Shown: in pieces, positions 43,585 to 51,931 of the stretch
How positions within the stretch are numbered: the stretch's first letter is position 1
How the letters are laid out: every line of letters starts with the position of its first letter
Assembly (NCBI RefSeq): GCF_018449725.1
Contig: NZ_JAAVVC010000016.1
Location: 62,001 to 126,000 of the forward strand
Length of the DNA stretch: 64,000 nucleotides
Direction of reading: 5' to 3'
Source of the DNA: Pseudomonas sp. dw_612
GTDB taxonomy: Bacteria; Pseudomonadota; Gammaproteobacteria; Pseudomonadales; Pseudomonadaceae
Translations under genes and position numbers: made by a program
The notes under the pieces: model-generated
The model's input: the letters and a program-made list of their open reading frames with translations, nothing else
What the model was told of the DNA's origin: nothing
Database searches by the model: none

Positions 43585-43660
43585 GGGTCGTTAGCTCAGT
43601 TGGTAGAGCAGTTGGCTTTTAACCAATTGGTCGTAGGTTCGAATCCCACACGACCCACCA
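43585..43660 (+). tRNA. tRNA-Lys (anticodon TTT)
   Basis: 76 nt with GGGTCGT/ACGACCC acceptor stem, anticodon TTT at 43618-43620 and encoded CCA. Five bases after the first tRNA-Pro. Confidence 0.97.
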
Positions 43661-43724
43661 TTTTTGAAACCAGTTAACGCTGGGATCAGATCTTAAGATC
43701 AGAGGCCAAAAGCACTGATCGAAG

Positions 43725-43754
43725 AAGGCGACTTGTAAAGGTCGCCTTTTTTTT
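43725..43754 (+). terminator. Terminator after tRNA-Lys
   Basis: AAGGCGAC-TTGTAAAG-GTCGCCTT followed by eight T; it lies between tRNA-Lys and the second tRNA-Pro, so the latter needs readthrough or its own promoter. Confidence 0.88.
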
Positions 43755-43756
43755 AC

Positions 43757-43833
43757 CGGGGTATAGCGCAGTCCGGTAGCGCGCCTGCTTTGGGAGCAGG
43801 ATGTCAGGAGTTCGAATCCCCTTACCCCGACCA
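43757..43833 (+). tRNA. tRNA-Pro (anticodon TGG), copy 2
   Basis: 77 nt identical to copy 1, including one to two flanking bases on each side. Anticodon TGG at 43791-43793. It starts two bases after the T run of the preceding terminator; no separate promoter is evident. Confidence 0.96.
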
Positions 43834-43836
43834 TAT

Positions 43837-43874
43837 TAAAAATCCTCGTATCGAAAGATACGGGGATTTTTTTT
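43837..43874 (+). terminator. Terminator after the second tRNA-Pro
   Basis: AAAATCCTCGTATC-GAAA-GATACGGGGATTTT with a long T tract and a GAAA tetraloop. Confidence 0.9.
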
Positions 43875-43987
43875 GTCTTCGAAAAAGTGAAAACCCGCTT
43901 CAAGTCATCATACAACTTGCCGATAACGAGCCAACGGGGCGCACACCGCGCGTCCCTCTCCAGCCATAAAAAGAAAAGGCGCTCGTT

Positions 43988-45613
43988 ATGTTGCTTCGTC
44001 AGCTGAATATTGCCCCCCGTGCTGCATTGGGTTTTGCCCTGATCGCGGTACTGGTGGCGTTGCTCGGGGTGTTCGCACTGGGGCAGATGTCGAGCATTCG
44101 AGACAGCGAGGTGGCGGTGGAAACCCAATGGCTGCCGAGTATCCGCGGCGGCGATGAGATCCGCGAGATCATGCTGCGCATCCGCACCATCTCTCTGCGC
44201 ATGGCCCTGGATCAGGACCCGAAGAACATCGCCCAGTACCGCAGCCAGATGGACACCCGGGACAAGGAGCTGAGCGACAAAATTGCCGCGTATGACAAGC
44301 TGGTCAACACCGCCGAAGGCAAACAGTTGTATGACCAGTTCAAAAGCACCTTCGCCGCGTACCGCTCGGGTATCGCCCAATCGTTCACTCTGGCCGAACA
44401 AGGCCGTCGCGATGAACTGACCAAACTGCTGCTGGTGGACATGAAGACCGTGGTCGATGGCTCCGGCAAACAGCTCACTGACCTGGCGGACCTGTTCGCC
44501 AAACAAGTCGCTGCCGAAAGCCAGAACTCCGCCGCGCACTACGAAACCTCGCGCACCATCGTCAGTCTGTTTATCGCCCTGGCGGCGCTGGCCACCGTCG
44601 GCCTTGCGATGTTGCTGACCCGCAGCATCGTGCGCCCCTTGAATGAAGCGGTGAATGCTGCGGAAAACGTGGCGCGGGGCGATCTGACCAACCCCATCGC
44701 GACCCACGGCAGCGATGAAGTCAGCCGTTTGCTCAAGGCGCTGGCGACCATGCAGCAGAACTTGCGTGAAACCCTGCAAGGTATCAGCGGCTCGGCGACC
44801 CAACTGGCCACGGCGGCGGATGAGTTGAACGCGGTGACCCTCGACAGCACCCAAGGCCTGCAACAGCAGAACAACGAAATCGAACAGGCCGCCACGGCGG
44901 TCAACGAGATGACCACCGCCGTGGAAGAAGTCGCACGCAACGCGGTATCAACGTCCGACGCGACGCGTCAGTCCAGCGAGTCGGCGCATCAAGGTCAGGA
45001 ACGGGTCAGCGAAACCGCCAGCGCCATCAGCGCGCTCGCCAATGACGTACAGCACACCGGTGAATTGGTGCAGTCCTTGGCCAATCAGTCCCAGGACATC
45101 GGCAAAGTGCTGGATGTGATTCGCGCCATCGCTGAGCAAACCAACCTGTTGGCGCTCAACGCCGCGATTGAAGCGGCGCGGGCGGGGGAGAGCGGTCGCG
45201 GGTTTGCAGTGGTGGCCGACGAAGTGCGGGCGCTGGCCCATCGCACCCAGCAATCGACCCAGGAAATCGAACAAATGGTCCAGGGCATGCGCAGCGGCTC
45301 GACCCTGGCGCTGGATTCCATGCACGCCAGCGCTTCCCGGGCTGCCAGCACATTGGTCCTGGCCGAGCGCGCCGGTGAGGCGTTGCAGACCATTACCGCG
45401 TCGGTGCATGAGATTCATGAGCGCAACCTGGTCATCGCCAGTGCCGCTGAAGTGCAGGCGCAAGTGGCGCGGGAAGTCGATCGCAACCTGGTGAACATTC
45501 GTGATCTGTCGGTGCGTTCTGCCGCCGGTGCCGATCAGACCAGTGCCTCCAGCCATGAGCTGTCAAAACTGGCCAATGCCTTGCAAGGCATGGTGCAACG
45601 CTTCCGGGTGTAA
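43988..45613 (+). CDS. Methyl-accepting chemotaxis protein, four-helix-bundle sensor
   Basis: 541-aa chemoreceptor: membrane segment 1 at about 13-33, periplasmic helical domain of the 4HB_MCP type (34-188), membrane segment 2 at 189-210, HAMP 211-263, then a signalling domain whose hairpin tip (AIAEQTNLLALNAAIEAARA) lies at about 380-400. The tip binds CheA and CheW. No C-terminal CheR-binding pentapeptide is present. The ligand cannot be told from sequence. No chemotaxis genes are near; it is a single-gene unit facing the EF-hand gene. Confidence 0.92.
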   Translation: MLLRQLNIAPRAALGFALIAVLVALLGVFALGQMSSIRDSEVAVETQWLPSIRGGDEIREIMLRIRTISLRMALDQDPKNIAQYRSQMDTRDKELSDKIAAYDKLVNTAEGKQLYDQFKSTFAAYRSGIAQSFTLAEQGRRDELTKLLLVDMKTVVDGSGKQLTDLADLFAKQVAAESQNSAAHYETSRTIVSLFIALAALATVGLAMLLTRSIVRPLNEAVNAAENVARGDLTNPIATHGSDEVSRLLKALATMQQNLRETLQGISGSATQLATAADELNAVTLDSTQGLQQQNNEIEQAATAVNEMTTAVEEVARNAVSTSDATRQSSESAHQGQERVSETASAISALANDVQHTGELVQSLANQSQDIGKVLDVIRAIAEQTNLLALNAAIEAARAGESGRGFAVVADEVRALAHRTQQSTQEIEQMVQGMRSGSTLALDSMHASASRAASTLVLAERAGEALQTITASVHEIHERNLVIASAAEVQAQVAREVDRNLVNIRDLSVRSAAGADQTSASSHELSKLANALQGMVQRFRV

Positions 45614-45625
45614 ATCCGCGAGACG

Positions 45626-45669
45626 CAAAAAAGCCGCGCTTCCCGTCGAGGAATGCGCGGCTTGTTTGT
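45626..45669. terminator. Shared terminator between two convergent genes
   Basis: AAAAAAGCCGCGC - 15 nt - GCGCGGCTT with A and T runs; it lies between the chemoreceptor and the EF-hand gene and can serve both. Confidence 0.8.
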
Positions 45670-45677
45670 TCTGAGGC

Positions 45678-46076
45678 TTAGGCGCCGTCTTGGTCTTTCA
45701 GGTGTTCGAACAGACCTTTTGGCATTTTCTTGCCGTTGGCTTCGAAGTTGGCTTTCACGTTGTCGAAAGCCTCTTGTTCGTCGATGAAACCATCGTGGTT
45801 TTTGTCAATCTTGTCGAAGTTGGACTTCGGCGCAACGGCCTGGAATTCGGCACGGGAGACTTTGCCGTCGCCATCGGTGTCGGTCTTGGCCATCGACGCA
45901 TCGCCGCATTTGCCTTCGCCACACTTGCCTTCAGGGGTTTTCACCACTTGCTCGGCCGATGCCAGCAGGTAGCCTTGGGTCAGTGGCTGAGCCGCGAATA
46001 CGGAGCCGGTCAACATCATGCCGCCAGCCAAAACAGCGCCGAGCAGACCGATAGTGTTTTTAGTGGTACGGGACAT
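45678..46076 (-). CDS. EF-hand protein with tandem EGKCG motif (HvfA/bufferin-like?)
   Basis: 132-aa exported protein. Signal peptide MSRTTKNTIG...GSVFA to about residue 29; tandem EGKCGEGKCGDA at 49-60; EF-hand 1 DTDGDGKVSRAEF at about 66-78; EF-hand 2 DKNHDGFIDEQEAF at about 91-104. EGKCG repeats mark the precursors of copper-binding RiPPs (HvfA, bufferins), whose Cys are converted to oxazolone/thioamide groups by MNIO (DUF692) enzymes. No DUF692 or DUF2063 gene is next to it here. It may be such a precursor with a distant modifying enzyme, or a plain calcium-binding protein. The start is the ATG before the signal peptide. Confidence 0.8.
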   Translation of the reverse strand: MSRTTKNTIGLLGAVLAGGMMLTGSVFAAQPLTQGYLLASAEQVVKTPEGKCGEGKCGDASMAKTDTDGDGKVSRAEFQAVAPKSNFDKIDKNHDGFIDEQEAFDNVKANFEANGKKMPKGLFEHLKDQDGA

Positions 46077-46291
46077 TTGAAATCTCCTGGGTTGCACGAC
46101 ACAACCGCTCGATAAAGGGGGCCGCGGAATGCGGCGTTAACCGAAGCAGGCAGTGCCTTGCTCGGGTGTGGCCATTTAAAGGGGCGGGTGTATCGCTACT
46201 GTGTCGCGCAAGGGGGAGTTTGTAAGCGAAGGGGCGAAATCGTGGGGCGGGATACAGTGAGACACAGATCGAAAGGACAACGAGAAACAAA

Positions 46292-46380
46292 TGTGGGAGC
46301 GGGCTTGCTCGCGAATGGTGTGTCATTCAACAGTGAAGTCGACTGATACACTGCATTCGCGAGCAAGCCCGCTCCTACAG
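46292..46380. repeat. REPIN (forward arm first)
   Basis: REP arms at 46292-46315 and 46357-46380, with one base change (CTCCTACA) in the right arm. It lies between ndh and the EF-hand gene. Confidence 0.9.
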
Positions 46381-46390
46381 GGGATTGGTG

Positions 46391-47689
46391 TTAATGCAGC
46401 TTCAGGCGAGGCTCAGTCCCACGCCCAATCTTGCTCCCGAGCATCAACATCGCCGTGCGAAACGCGCCATACAACGCCATCTGGTGCATCCGGTACAACG
46501 ACACGTAAAACATCCGCGCCAACCAGCCTTCCAGCATCACGCTGCCGGTGAGGTTGCCCATCAAGTTACCCACAGCCGAAAAACGCGACAGCGAGATCAG
46601 CGAGCCGTAGTCGGTGTACTTGTATTCCGGCAACGCCTTGCCTTCGATGCGCAGCTTCAGGGATTTGGCCAGCAACGATGCCTGCTGATGCGCAGCCTGG
46701 GCCCGTGGCGGTACGTTGCGGTCGGTACCCGGTTGCGGGCAGGCGGCGCAGTCACCGAAGGCGAAGATGTTCTCGTCGCGGGTGGTTTGCAGGGTCGGCA
46801 GTACTTGCAGCTGATTGATGCGGTTGGTTTCCAGGCCATCGATGTCTTTGAGGAAACCCGGTGCACGAATCCCGGCGGCCCAGACTTTCAGGCTGGCATT
46901 GATCACTTTGCCATCGGCGGTAATCAGGCTCTGCGCCGTGACTTCGCTGACCGCAGCATTGGTCATCACGTTGACCCCGAGTTTCTCCAGGGTTTTATGC
47001 ACAGGCCCGCCGATACGTTCCGGCAGCGCTGGCAGTACCCGTGGCCCGGCTTCGATCAGGGTGATGTGCATGTTTTCCGGTTTGATCCGGTCCAGACCGT
47101 AAGCCGCCAGTTCATGGGCGGCGTTGTGCAGTTCCGCCGCCAATTCGACGCCTGTGGCACCGGCCCCGACGATGGCCACGCTGATCTGCTCCACCACGTC
47201 CGTTTGCCCGGCATGGGCGCGCAGGTAGTGGTTGAGCAATTGCTGATGGAAGCGCTCGGCCTGTTTGCGAGTGTCGAGGAACAGGCAATGCTGCGCCGCG
47301 CCTTGGGTGCCGAAATCGTTGGTGGTGCTGCCAACCGCGATCACCAGCGAGTCGTAGCCCAGCTCCCGGGCCGGCACCAATTCCACGCCGGCTTCGTCGT
47401 AGGTCGCGGCCAGCTGGATTTTTTTTGCCGCGCGATCGAGCCCGCTCATACGTCCCAGCTGGAACTCGAAGTGGTTCCATTTCGCTTGGGCAACATAGTT
47501 GAGTTCGTCTTCGGAAGAGTTCAGCGACCCGGCCGCCACTTCGTGCAACAGCGGTTTCCAGATGTGGGTCAGGTTCGCGTCGACCAGCATCACACTGGCC
47601 GTGCCACGCTTGCCCAGAGTCTTACCCAGACGGGTAGCCAACTCCAGACCGCCGGCGCCGCCGCCAACGATGACAATACGATGAGTCAT
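46391..47689 (-). CDS. ndh: Type II NADH:quinone dehydrogenase
   Basis: 432-aa membrane-associated flavoenzyme that passes electrons from NADH to ubiquinone without pumping protons. The FAD motif VIVGGGAGGLELATRLG opens the protein; the NAD motif AIVGAGATGVELAAEL is central; FAFGDCAACP and PPRAQAAHQQA follow. The C-terminus is an amphipathic, hydrophobic segment for membrane binding (WLARMFYVSLYRMHQM). Start MTHRIVIVGG. Matches PA4538 by position. Confidence 0.92.
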   Translation of the reverse strand: MTHRIVIVGGGAGGLELATRLGKTLGKRGTASVMLVDANLTHIWKPLLHEVAAGSLNSSEDELNYVAQAKWNHFEFQLGRMSGLDRAAKKIQLAATYDEAGVELVPARELGYDSLVIAVGSTTNDFGTQGAAQHCLFLDTRKQAERFHQQLLNHYLRAHAGQTDVVEQISVAIVGAGATGVELAAELHNAAHELAAYGLDRIKPENMHITLIEAGPRVLPALPERIGGPVHKTLEKLGVNVMTNAAVSEVTAQSLITADGKVINASLKVWAAGIRAPGFLKDIDGLETNRINQLQVLPTLQTTRDENIFAFGDCAACPQPGTDRNVPPRAQAAHQQASLLAKSLKLRIEGKALPEYKYTDYGSLISLSRFSAVGNLMGNLTGSVMLEGWLARMFYVSLYRMHQMALYGAFRTAMLMLGSKIGRGTEPRLKLH

Positions 47690-47749
47690 GGGGATATCTC
47701 GCAAGGCTAAAAGAAATCGGTGCGATTACCCGAGCGAGCGCGAAGCGGC

Positions 47750-47923
47750 TCATAGCGTCAGATAACCGATAAGTCGGCTCAACAGGCCCAAACCAATGGT
47801 CACTGTCAGCACCAGCACCAGGAGCATCCACGGCCGGAAAGGCCGGCGCTCGACTCGGTGTTGGGACAAGTGCAGGTACTCTTCGACATGCTTCTGGTCG
47901 TCTGGGTTCAGGCGGCTGGTCAT
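47750..47923 (-). CDS. DUF3094 family single-span membrane protein
   Basis: A 57-aa gene read directly from the sequence, starting MTSRLNPDDQKHVEEYLHLS. A basic stretch (HRVERRPFRPW) is followed by one hydrophobic segment (MLLVLVLTVTIGLGLL) near the C-terminus, which suggests a tail-anchored inner-membrane protein. This fits the small Pseudomonas family DUF3094 (PA4536-like), function unknown. It lies upstream of ndh in the same direction. Confidence 0.8.
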   Translation of the reverse strand: MTSRLNPDDQKHVEEYLHLSQHRVERRPFRPWMLLVLVLTVTIGLGLLSRLIGYLTL

Positions 47924-47977
47924 ATTGGGCCTCGTCAGGGGTAGACGTTGCTGAATGTGTAGAAGCTACAGGCTGAT

Positions 47978-48505
47978 TTAACGAACGTTGAACGGAGCAT
48001 AGCCGCTGTCGGGAACAGGCTCGACGCTCACCGTATCGTCCAGTCGAATGATTCCACTTTGTAACACCCGGGCCGTGATTCCGCCATGGCCGCGAACGGC
48101 CTGAAAGGTCCCGGGGCCGAGGTTGTTTTGCAAGCGTGCGCACGGTTGGCACCAGCCAGTGGTTTCGAAAATTGCCTGGCCGATCTTGAAGCGTCGGCCC
48201 TTGAGGCTGAACAAATTGATTCCGCTGACGACGATGTTGCGCCGCAGGTCATTTGGCAGCACCGGTTGATCGTCCGGGCGACCCATCAGCGAACTGATCA
48301 CCGCCAAGTGTTCCCACTGAATCAACGTCACCTGTCGGGCATTGCGTACGCTGGGGCGCGCCTTGTCACCCGTCAAACCGGCTTCGAGTCGCGCTTCCAC
48401 GACCTCCAGTTCAATCATCGGCACATGCGACGCCGGGCGCACGCCGATCCAGCGTACACGGCCGATTTGTGGGACTTCGGCAATCAGTTCCTGTAATGGG
48501 CTCAC
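47978..48505 (-). CDS. MOSC domain protein
   Basis: 175-aa protein built around a MOSC domain, related to the C-terminal part of molybdenum-cofactor sulfurases. It contains GWCQPCARLQ, where the Cys could hold the sulfur or metal in this family, LRRNIVVSGINLF and GHGGITARVLQSG. It resembles the YiiM/YcbX-type reductases but has no ferredoxin domain. The start overlaps the end of the DUF1780 gene (ATGA), so the two are coupled. Confidence 0.88.
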   Translation of the reverse strand: MSPLQELIAEVPQIGRVRWIGVRPASHVPMIELEVVEARLEAGLTGDKARPSVRNARQVTLIQWEHLAVISSLMGRPDDQPVLPNDLRRNIVVSGINLFSLKGRRFKIGQAIFETTGWCQPCARLQNNLGPGTFQAVRGHGGITARVLQSGIIRLDDTVSVEPVPDSGYAPFNVR

Positions 48506-49128
48506 AGGCTGATCCCGACGTCGAAGACGATGCTGCGCCCAAGGTTGCTGCGCAGGAAGTCCGGCGCGTCCGGGTGGGCGAACAGCACGCGGGCGAACGT
48601 CGGCCCGACCAGCGACAACGAGCGCCAGCCCTGGCGCAGGTATTCGGTGGGTGGCGGGAAATGGCTGTTGAGGTCCAGCACTTCGCGCTTGAGGCTGGCA
48701 AAAGCGATGATGTCCAATTCGCCCAGGTCCATGCCGCGTTCTTTGTAGTTGTGGGCCTTTTTGCGCAGGGTCGGTGCCAGTCGCAGCAGGAATTCATTGG
48801 CTGGAATGCGCCGGGGCTTGGCCTCGCGACGCACCAGCGAACTCAGGGAAAACGCGCTGCGCCGCCGTTGCAGTTCGTCGCGCCATTCGTCGTTGAGGCG
48901 CCGGCCTTCGTCGAGGACGAAGAACACCTCGAAACTGGCATCGCGAAACAGCACGTCCGGCGGCTCGCCGGCGGGGGCGAATTCGTCGGCGCGATAGGGA
49001 ATGTTCAAGCCTTGCAGCAGGCGCTGGCAGACCCAACGCTCACGCTCCCATTTGCGGGCATTGGACAGGAACGCGTTGGCTTGCTCGGCCGCGATGGTCA
49101 GCAGGCGTAAATAATCTGAGTCATCCAT
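48502..49128 (-). CDS. DUF1780 protein (putative nuclease fold)
   Basis: 208-aa soluble protein, MDDSDYLRLLTIAAEQANAF at the start. DUF1780 proteins have been proposed to have a restriction-endonuclease-like fold; here EFAPAGEPPDVLFRDASFEV and the following basic helix (RRLNDEWRDELQRRRSAF) would be the candidate core, but I cannot confirm catalytic residues. It is coupled to the MOSC gene. The start is the ATG ten codons inside the longest frame. Function unknown. Confidence 0.82.
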   Translation of the reverse strand: MDDSDYLRLLTIAAEQANAFLSNARKWERERWVCQRLLQGLNIPYRADEFAPAGEPPDVLFRDASFEVFFVLDEGRRLNDEWRDELQRRRSAFSLSSLVRREAKPRRIPANEFLLRLAPTLRKKAHNYKERGMDLGELDIIAFASLKREVLDLNSHFPPPTEYLRQGWRSLSLVGPTFARVLFAHPDAPDFLRSNLGRSIVFDVGISL

Positions 49129-49262
49129 AGGCCCAAGCTTAGCGTTCAAATGCGACAAGCAGATAGCTTTGCATCCACTGGAGGCACTTTTGCGCCGGTG
49201 TATGCTGGCATGGAGACGTAACCCAACAAGGAGTGTGCCGTGGTGTTCGAGGGGATGGCGTC

Positions 49263-49952
49263 ATGATCGGTGCAGAGTTGCTGTCGCCGGAAAGCCTGGC
49301 GGTCGGCTGGCTGATTTACGTACCCGTGGTGATCTGGGCGATCTGCCGCGCGCCATGGGTCGAGTTGTTCACCGACAGGCGCCGTCAGCATTTGCTGTTT
49401 GGCACGGTGTTCGCGCTGTTCATGTTGTGGCTGGTGCGGCGGGATTTTGATACTGGCGTGTCGTATCACTTTATCGGCATGACGGCGGTGACGTTGCTGC
49501 TGGACTGGCCGTTGGCGATTGTCGGCGCTCTGGTGGCGCAAATGGGGCTGGTGTTGCTCGGACGTCAGGATCTGGCCGCTGTCGGGGTAAACGGCGCGTT
49601 GATTATTCTGTTGCCGGTGCTGGTCACGGAATGCTGCGCGATCCTGGTCGAGCGGGCTCAGCCGCGCAATCCCTTTGTGTATATCTTCGTTTCCGGCTTC
49701 TTCGCGGCGGCGCTGTCGGCCTTGCTGTGCCTGCTGCTGGCGCTGACATTGCTGTGGTTCGACGAGCGTTTCGCAATGCCGTACTGGCTGGAAGATTTTG
49801 TCGGCTACCTGTGGCTGCTGATTTTTCCCGAAGCGTTTATCAACGGCATGATCATCAGCGCACTGGTGGTGTTCAGTCCCGAGTGGCTGGAGACGTTCAA
49901 CCGCACTCGCTACCTTTCGGCGCCGTGGAAGGATGACGATCCCAAGTCTTGA
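49263..49952 (+). CDS. CbiM-like energy-coupling factor transporter permease
   Basis: 229-aa integral membrane protein with about seven hydrophobic segments spread from residue 10 to 210. It resembles CbiM-type substrate-binding (S) components of metal ECF transporters (YHFIGMTAVTLLLDWPLA, FPEAFINGMIISALVVF), but the His of the CbiM N-terminus is missing and no ATPase or other ECF genes are nearby. Matches PA4533 by position. Substrate unknown. Start chosen at the ATG before the first membrane segment. Confidence 0.65.
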   Translation: MIGAELLSPESLAVGWLIYVPVVIWAICRAPWVELFTDRRRQHLLFGTVFALFMLWLVRRDFDTGVSYHFIGMTAVTLLLDWPLAIVGALVAQMGLVLLGRQDLAAVGVNGALIILLPVLVTECCAILVERAQPRNPFVYIFVSGFFAAALSALLCLLLALTLLWFDERFAMPYWLEDFVGYLWLLIFPEAFINGMIISALVVFSPEWLETFNRTRYLSAPWKDDDPKS

Positions 49953-50015
49953 TCCACATCAAACCGGTTTGACGCTCGCCAACTCATGCTCGGCAAAACC
50001 TTCAGGAGCATCGAT

Positions 50016-50231
50016 ATGAGTGTTTACGAATGGGCAAGGCAGGAGTTGCGTCACAGTCTGGATGCAGCGCAGGAAGTGGGATTTGATCCGGGGTTGAGCT
50101 TGCGCGCCTTGCTCAGCGCGGTGGTGCAACAGAGCAAGGCCGTGCGCAGTGTCGAGGATCTGGCGGATGAGCTGCAGTTTCTCGCCGAGAACCTCGATGA
50201 CGGTCAGGACTACGGTTTTATGCGGCCCTGA
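50016..50231 (+). CDS. Small conserved protein of unknown function
   Basis: 71-aa acidic soluble protein (MSVYEWARQELRHSLDAAQE...). It has no signal or membrane segment, is mainly helical and ends DGQDYGFMRP. GGAG precedes the ATG by 9 bp. It corresponds to PA4531 by position and is 63 bp after the CbiM-like gene, perhaps in one operon. It converges with yacG. I do not know its function. Confidence 0.75.
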   Translation: MSVYEWARQELRHSLDAAQEVGFDPGLSLRALLSAVVQQSKAVRSVEDLADELQFLAENLDDGQDYGFMRP

Positions 50232-50240
50232 TGATCGAAG

Positions 50241-50441
50241 TCAGTGACGCGGTTCGAAGTCTTCGCTGAACAGGTCGTCCTCGGCATCCGGGCTCACCGG
50301 AATCTTGTGTTCTTCCGACGCCCAGGCACCCAGGTCGATCAGTTTGCAACGGTCCGAACAAAAAGGCCGGAAGGTGCTGGTGGCGCTCCATTCGACAGGG
50401 GCGCCGCAGGTTGGGCAATTGACGGTTGGGGTCTGGCTCAT
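50241..50441 (-). CDS. yacG: DNA gyrase inhibitor YacG
   Basis: 66-aa zinc protein: CPTCGAPVEW and FCSDRCKLIDLG form the C4 site (CxxC...CxxxC), followed by an acidic C-terminal tail (DAEDDLFSEDFEPRH) that inserts into the gyrase DNA-binding saddle in the E. coli complex. Its ATG overlaps the coaE stop (ATGA). The pilD-coaE-yacG order is conserved in Pseudomonas. Confidence 0.93.
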   Translation of the reverse strand: MSQTPTVNCPTCGAPVEWSATSTFRPFCSDRCKLIDLGAWASEEHKIPVSPDAEDDLFSEDFEPRH

Positions 50442-51061
50442 GACTGGCCTCCACGCAAAGTTAAGTAAAAATGATGCAGGCGTTCGACCTCGCTGTGCAG
50501 CCAGGCGAGGTCGCGGTCGTTGACCACCACATCGTCGGCATGGTTCACGCGGTCCTGGCGGCTGGACTGGGCCTTGAGGATCGCCTGGACCTGTTGTTCG
50601 CTGGTCTGGTCACGCTGCAGGGTGCGTTCGATCTGCAATTGTTCCGGGGCGTCGATCACCAGCACCCGTTGGGTCATGGCGTACTGCCCGGACTCGATCA
50701 ACAGCGGCGACACCAGAATCGCGTAAGGCGATTGTGCCTTGGCCAGATGCTCGACGATTTCCTCGGCGATCAGCGGATGCAGCAATGCTTCGAGCCAGCG
50801 GCGTTCCTCCGGGACTTCGAAGATCAGTTTGCGCAACGCGGCGCGATCCAGTTGCCCGTCGGCGTGCAGCACGCCGGGGCCGAAGTGTTCGGCAATCCTG
50901 GCCAGCGCCGGGCGACCCGGTTCCACCACCCAGCGCGCCGCGTGATCGGCGTCCACCACGTGCACACCGAGGTCGATGAAGTGCTGGGCCGCGGCACTTT
51001 TGCCGCTGCCGATGCCGCCGGTCAGGCCGAGAATCCAGGGTTTTTCCACAGGGGTATTCAT
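50438..51061 (-). CDS. coaE: Dephospho-CoA kinase
   Basis: 207-aa enzyme for the last step of coenzyme A synthesis, phosphorylating the ribose 3'-OH of dephospho-CoA. The P-loop is GLTGGIGSGKS; other family marks are DADHAARWVV and HPLIAEEIV, VLVSPLLIES. The start is the ATG of MNTPVEKPW, which overlaps the pilD stop; an upstream codon extends the frame by 7 without a ribosome site. Confidence 0.95.
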   Translation of the reverse strand: MNTPVEKPWILGLTGGIGSGKSAAAQHFIDLGVHVVDADHAARWVVEPGRPALARIAEHFGPGVLHADGQLDRAALRKLIFEVPEERRWLEALLHPLIAEEIVEHLAKAQSPYAILVSPLLIESGQYAMTQRVLVIDAPEQLQIERTLQRDQTSEQQVQAILKAQSSRQDRVNHADDVVVNDRDLAWLHSEVERLHHFYLTLRGGQS

Positions 51062-51930
51062 TTCAAACCGACAAACTGCCAATAGAAGCCGGTTATTTGA
51101 CCACCCCAGAGCAACGCAATCCAGCCGGCAATTGCCAGATAGGGGCCGAAGGGGATCGGCGTCGAGGTTTTCGCGTTACGCAGGCGCAGCAAAATCACCC
51201 CGAGAATGGCCCCCACCAGCGATGACAACAGGATCGTCAGCGGCAGAATCTGCCAACCGCCCCAGGCCCCGAGCATCGCCAGCAACTTGAAATCCCCATG
51301 GCCGATGCCGTCCTTGCCGGTGATCAGCTTGAACAGCCAGAACACCGACCACAGCGCCAGGTAGCCGGCCACCGCGCCCCACAAGGCATCATGCAACGGC
51401 ACGAACAACTCGAAGCTGTTGACGATCAATCCCAGCCACAGCAGCGGCAGCACCAGCACATCAGGTAACAGTTGATGTTCGGCATCGATCAGGCTCATGG
51501 CCAACAAGCCCCAACTCAGCACCAGCATCAGGCCGCCAGGCCAGCCAAAACCGAAATGCCAGGCGACAAACGCCGAGAGCAGGCCGCAAGCCAGTTCCGT
51601 CAGCGGATAACGTTTGCTGATCGGTGCCGCGCAGTTCGAGCAGCGCCCGCGCAACAACAGGTAACTGAGCACGGGGATGTTTTCCCAGGCGCGGATCTTG
51701 TGGGCGCAGTGCGGGCAATGGGAATGGGGCAGCATCAGGTTGTAGGTTGGCGGGGGCGTTTCGATGGGCAAACCCAAGACATCGTGGGCCTGCATTCGCC
51801 ATTCCCGCTCGAGCATCTTCGGCAAACGCCAGATCACCACGTTGAGAAAGCTGCCGACCAGCAGACCGAGCACGAGTGCCGTGATCACGAAGGCCAGCGG
51901 ATAGAGGGTCAGGTATTCATTCAGGGGCAT
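51058..51930 (-). CDS. pilD: Prepilin peptidase / N-methyltransferase PilD
   Basis: 290-aa inner-membrane aspartic protease that cuts the leader of PilA and the minor pilins and methylates the new N-terminus; it also serves type II secretion. The N-terminal cytoplasmic domain has the tetracysteine set CPHC and CSNC; the two catalytic Asp lie in LIDAEHQLLPD and GIGHGDFKL. About seven membrane segments. It begins 2 bp after the pilC stop; it ends by overlapping coaE. Confidence 0.95.
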   Translation of the reverse strand: MPLNEYLTLYPLAFVITALVLGLLVGSFLNVVIWRLPKMLEREWRMQAHDVLGLPIETPPPTYNLMLPHSHCPHCAHKIRAWENIPVLSYLLLRGRCSNCAAPISKRYPLTELACGLLSAFVAWHFGFGWPGGLMLVLSWGLLAMSLIDAEHQLLPDVLVLPLLWLGLIVNSFELFVPLHDALWGAVAGYLALWSVFWLFKLITGKDGIGHGDFKLLAMLGAWGGWQILPLTILLSSLVGAILGVILLRLRNAKTSTPIPFGPYLAIAGWIALLWGGQITGFYWQFVGLK

Positions 51931-51931
51931 G

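Noticed and set aside
43501..43834. Integrated island between the two tRNA-Pro copies
   Set aside because: Only tRNA-Lys and a terminator lie between them; no integrase or foreign gene.
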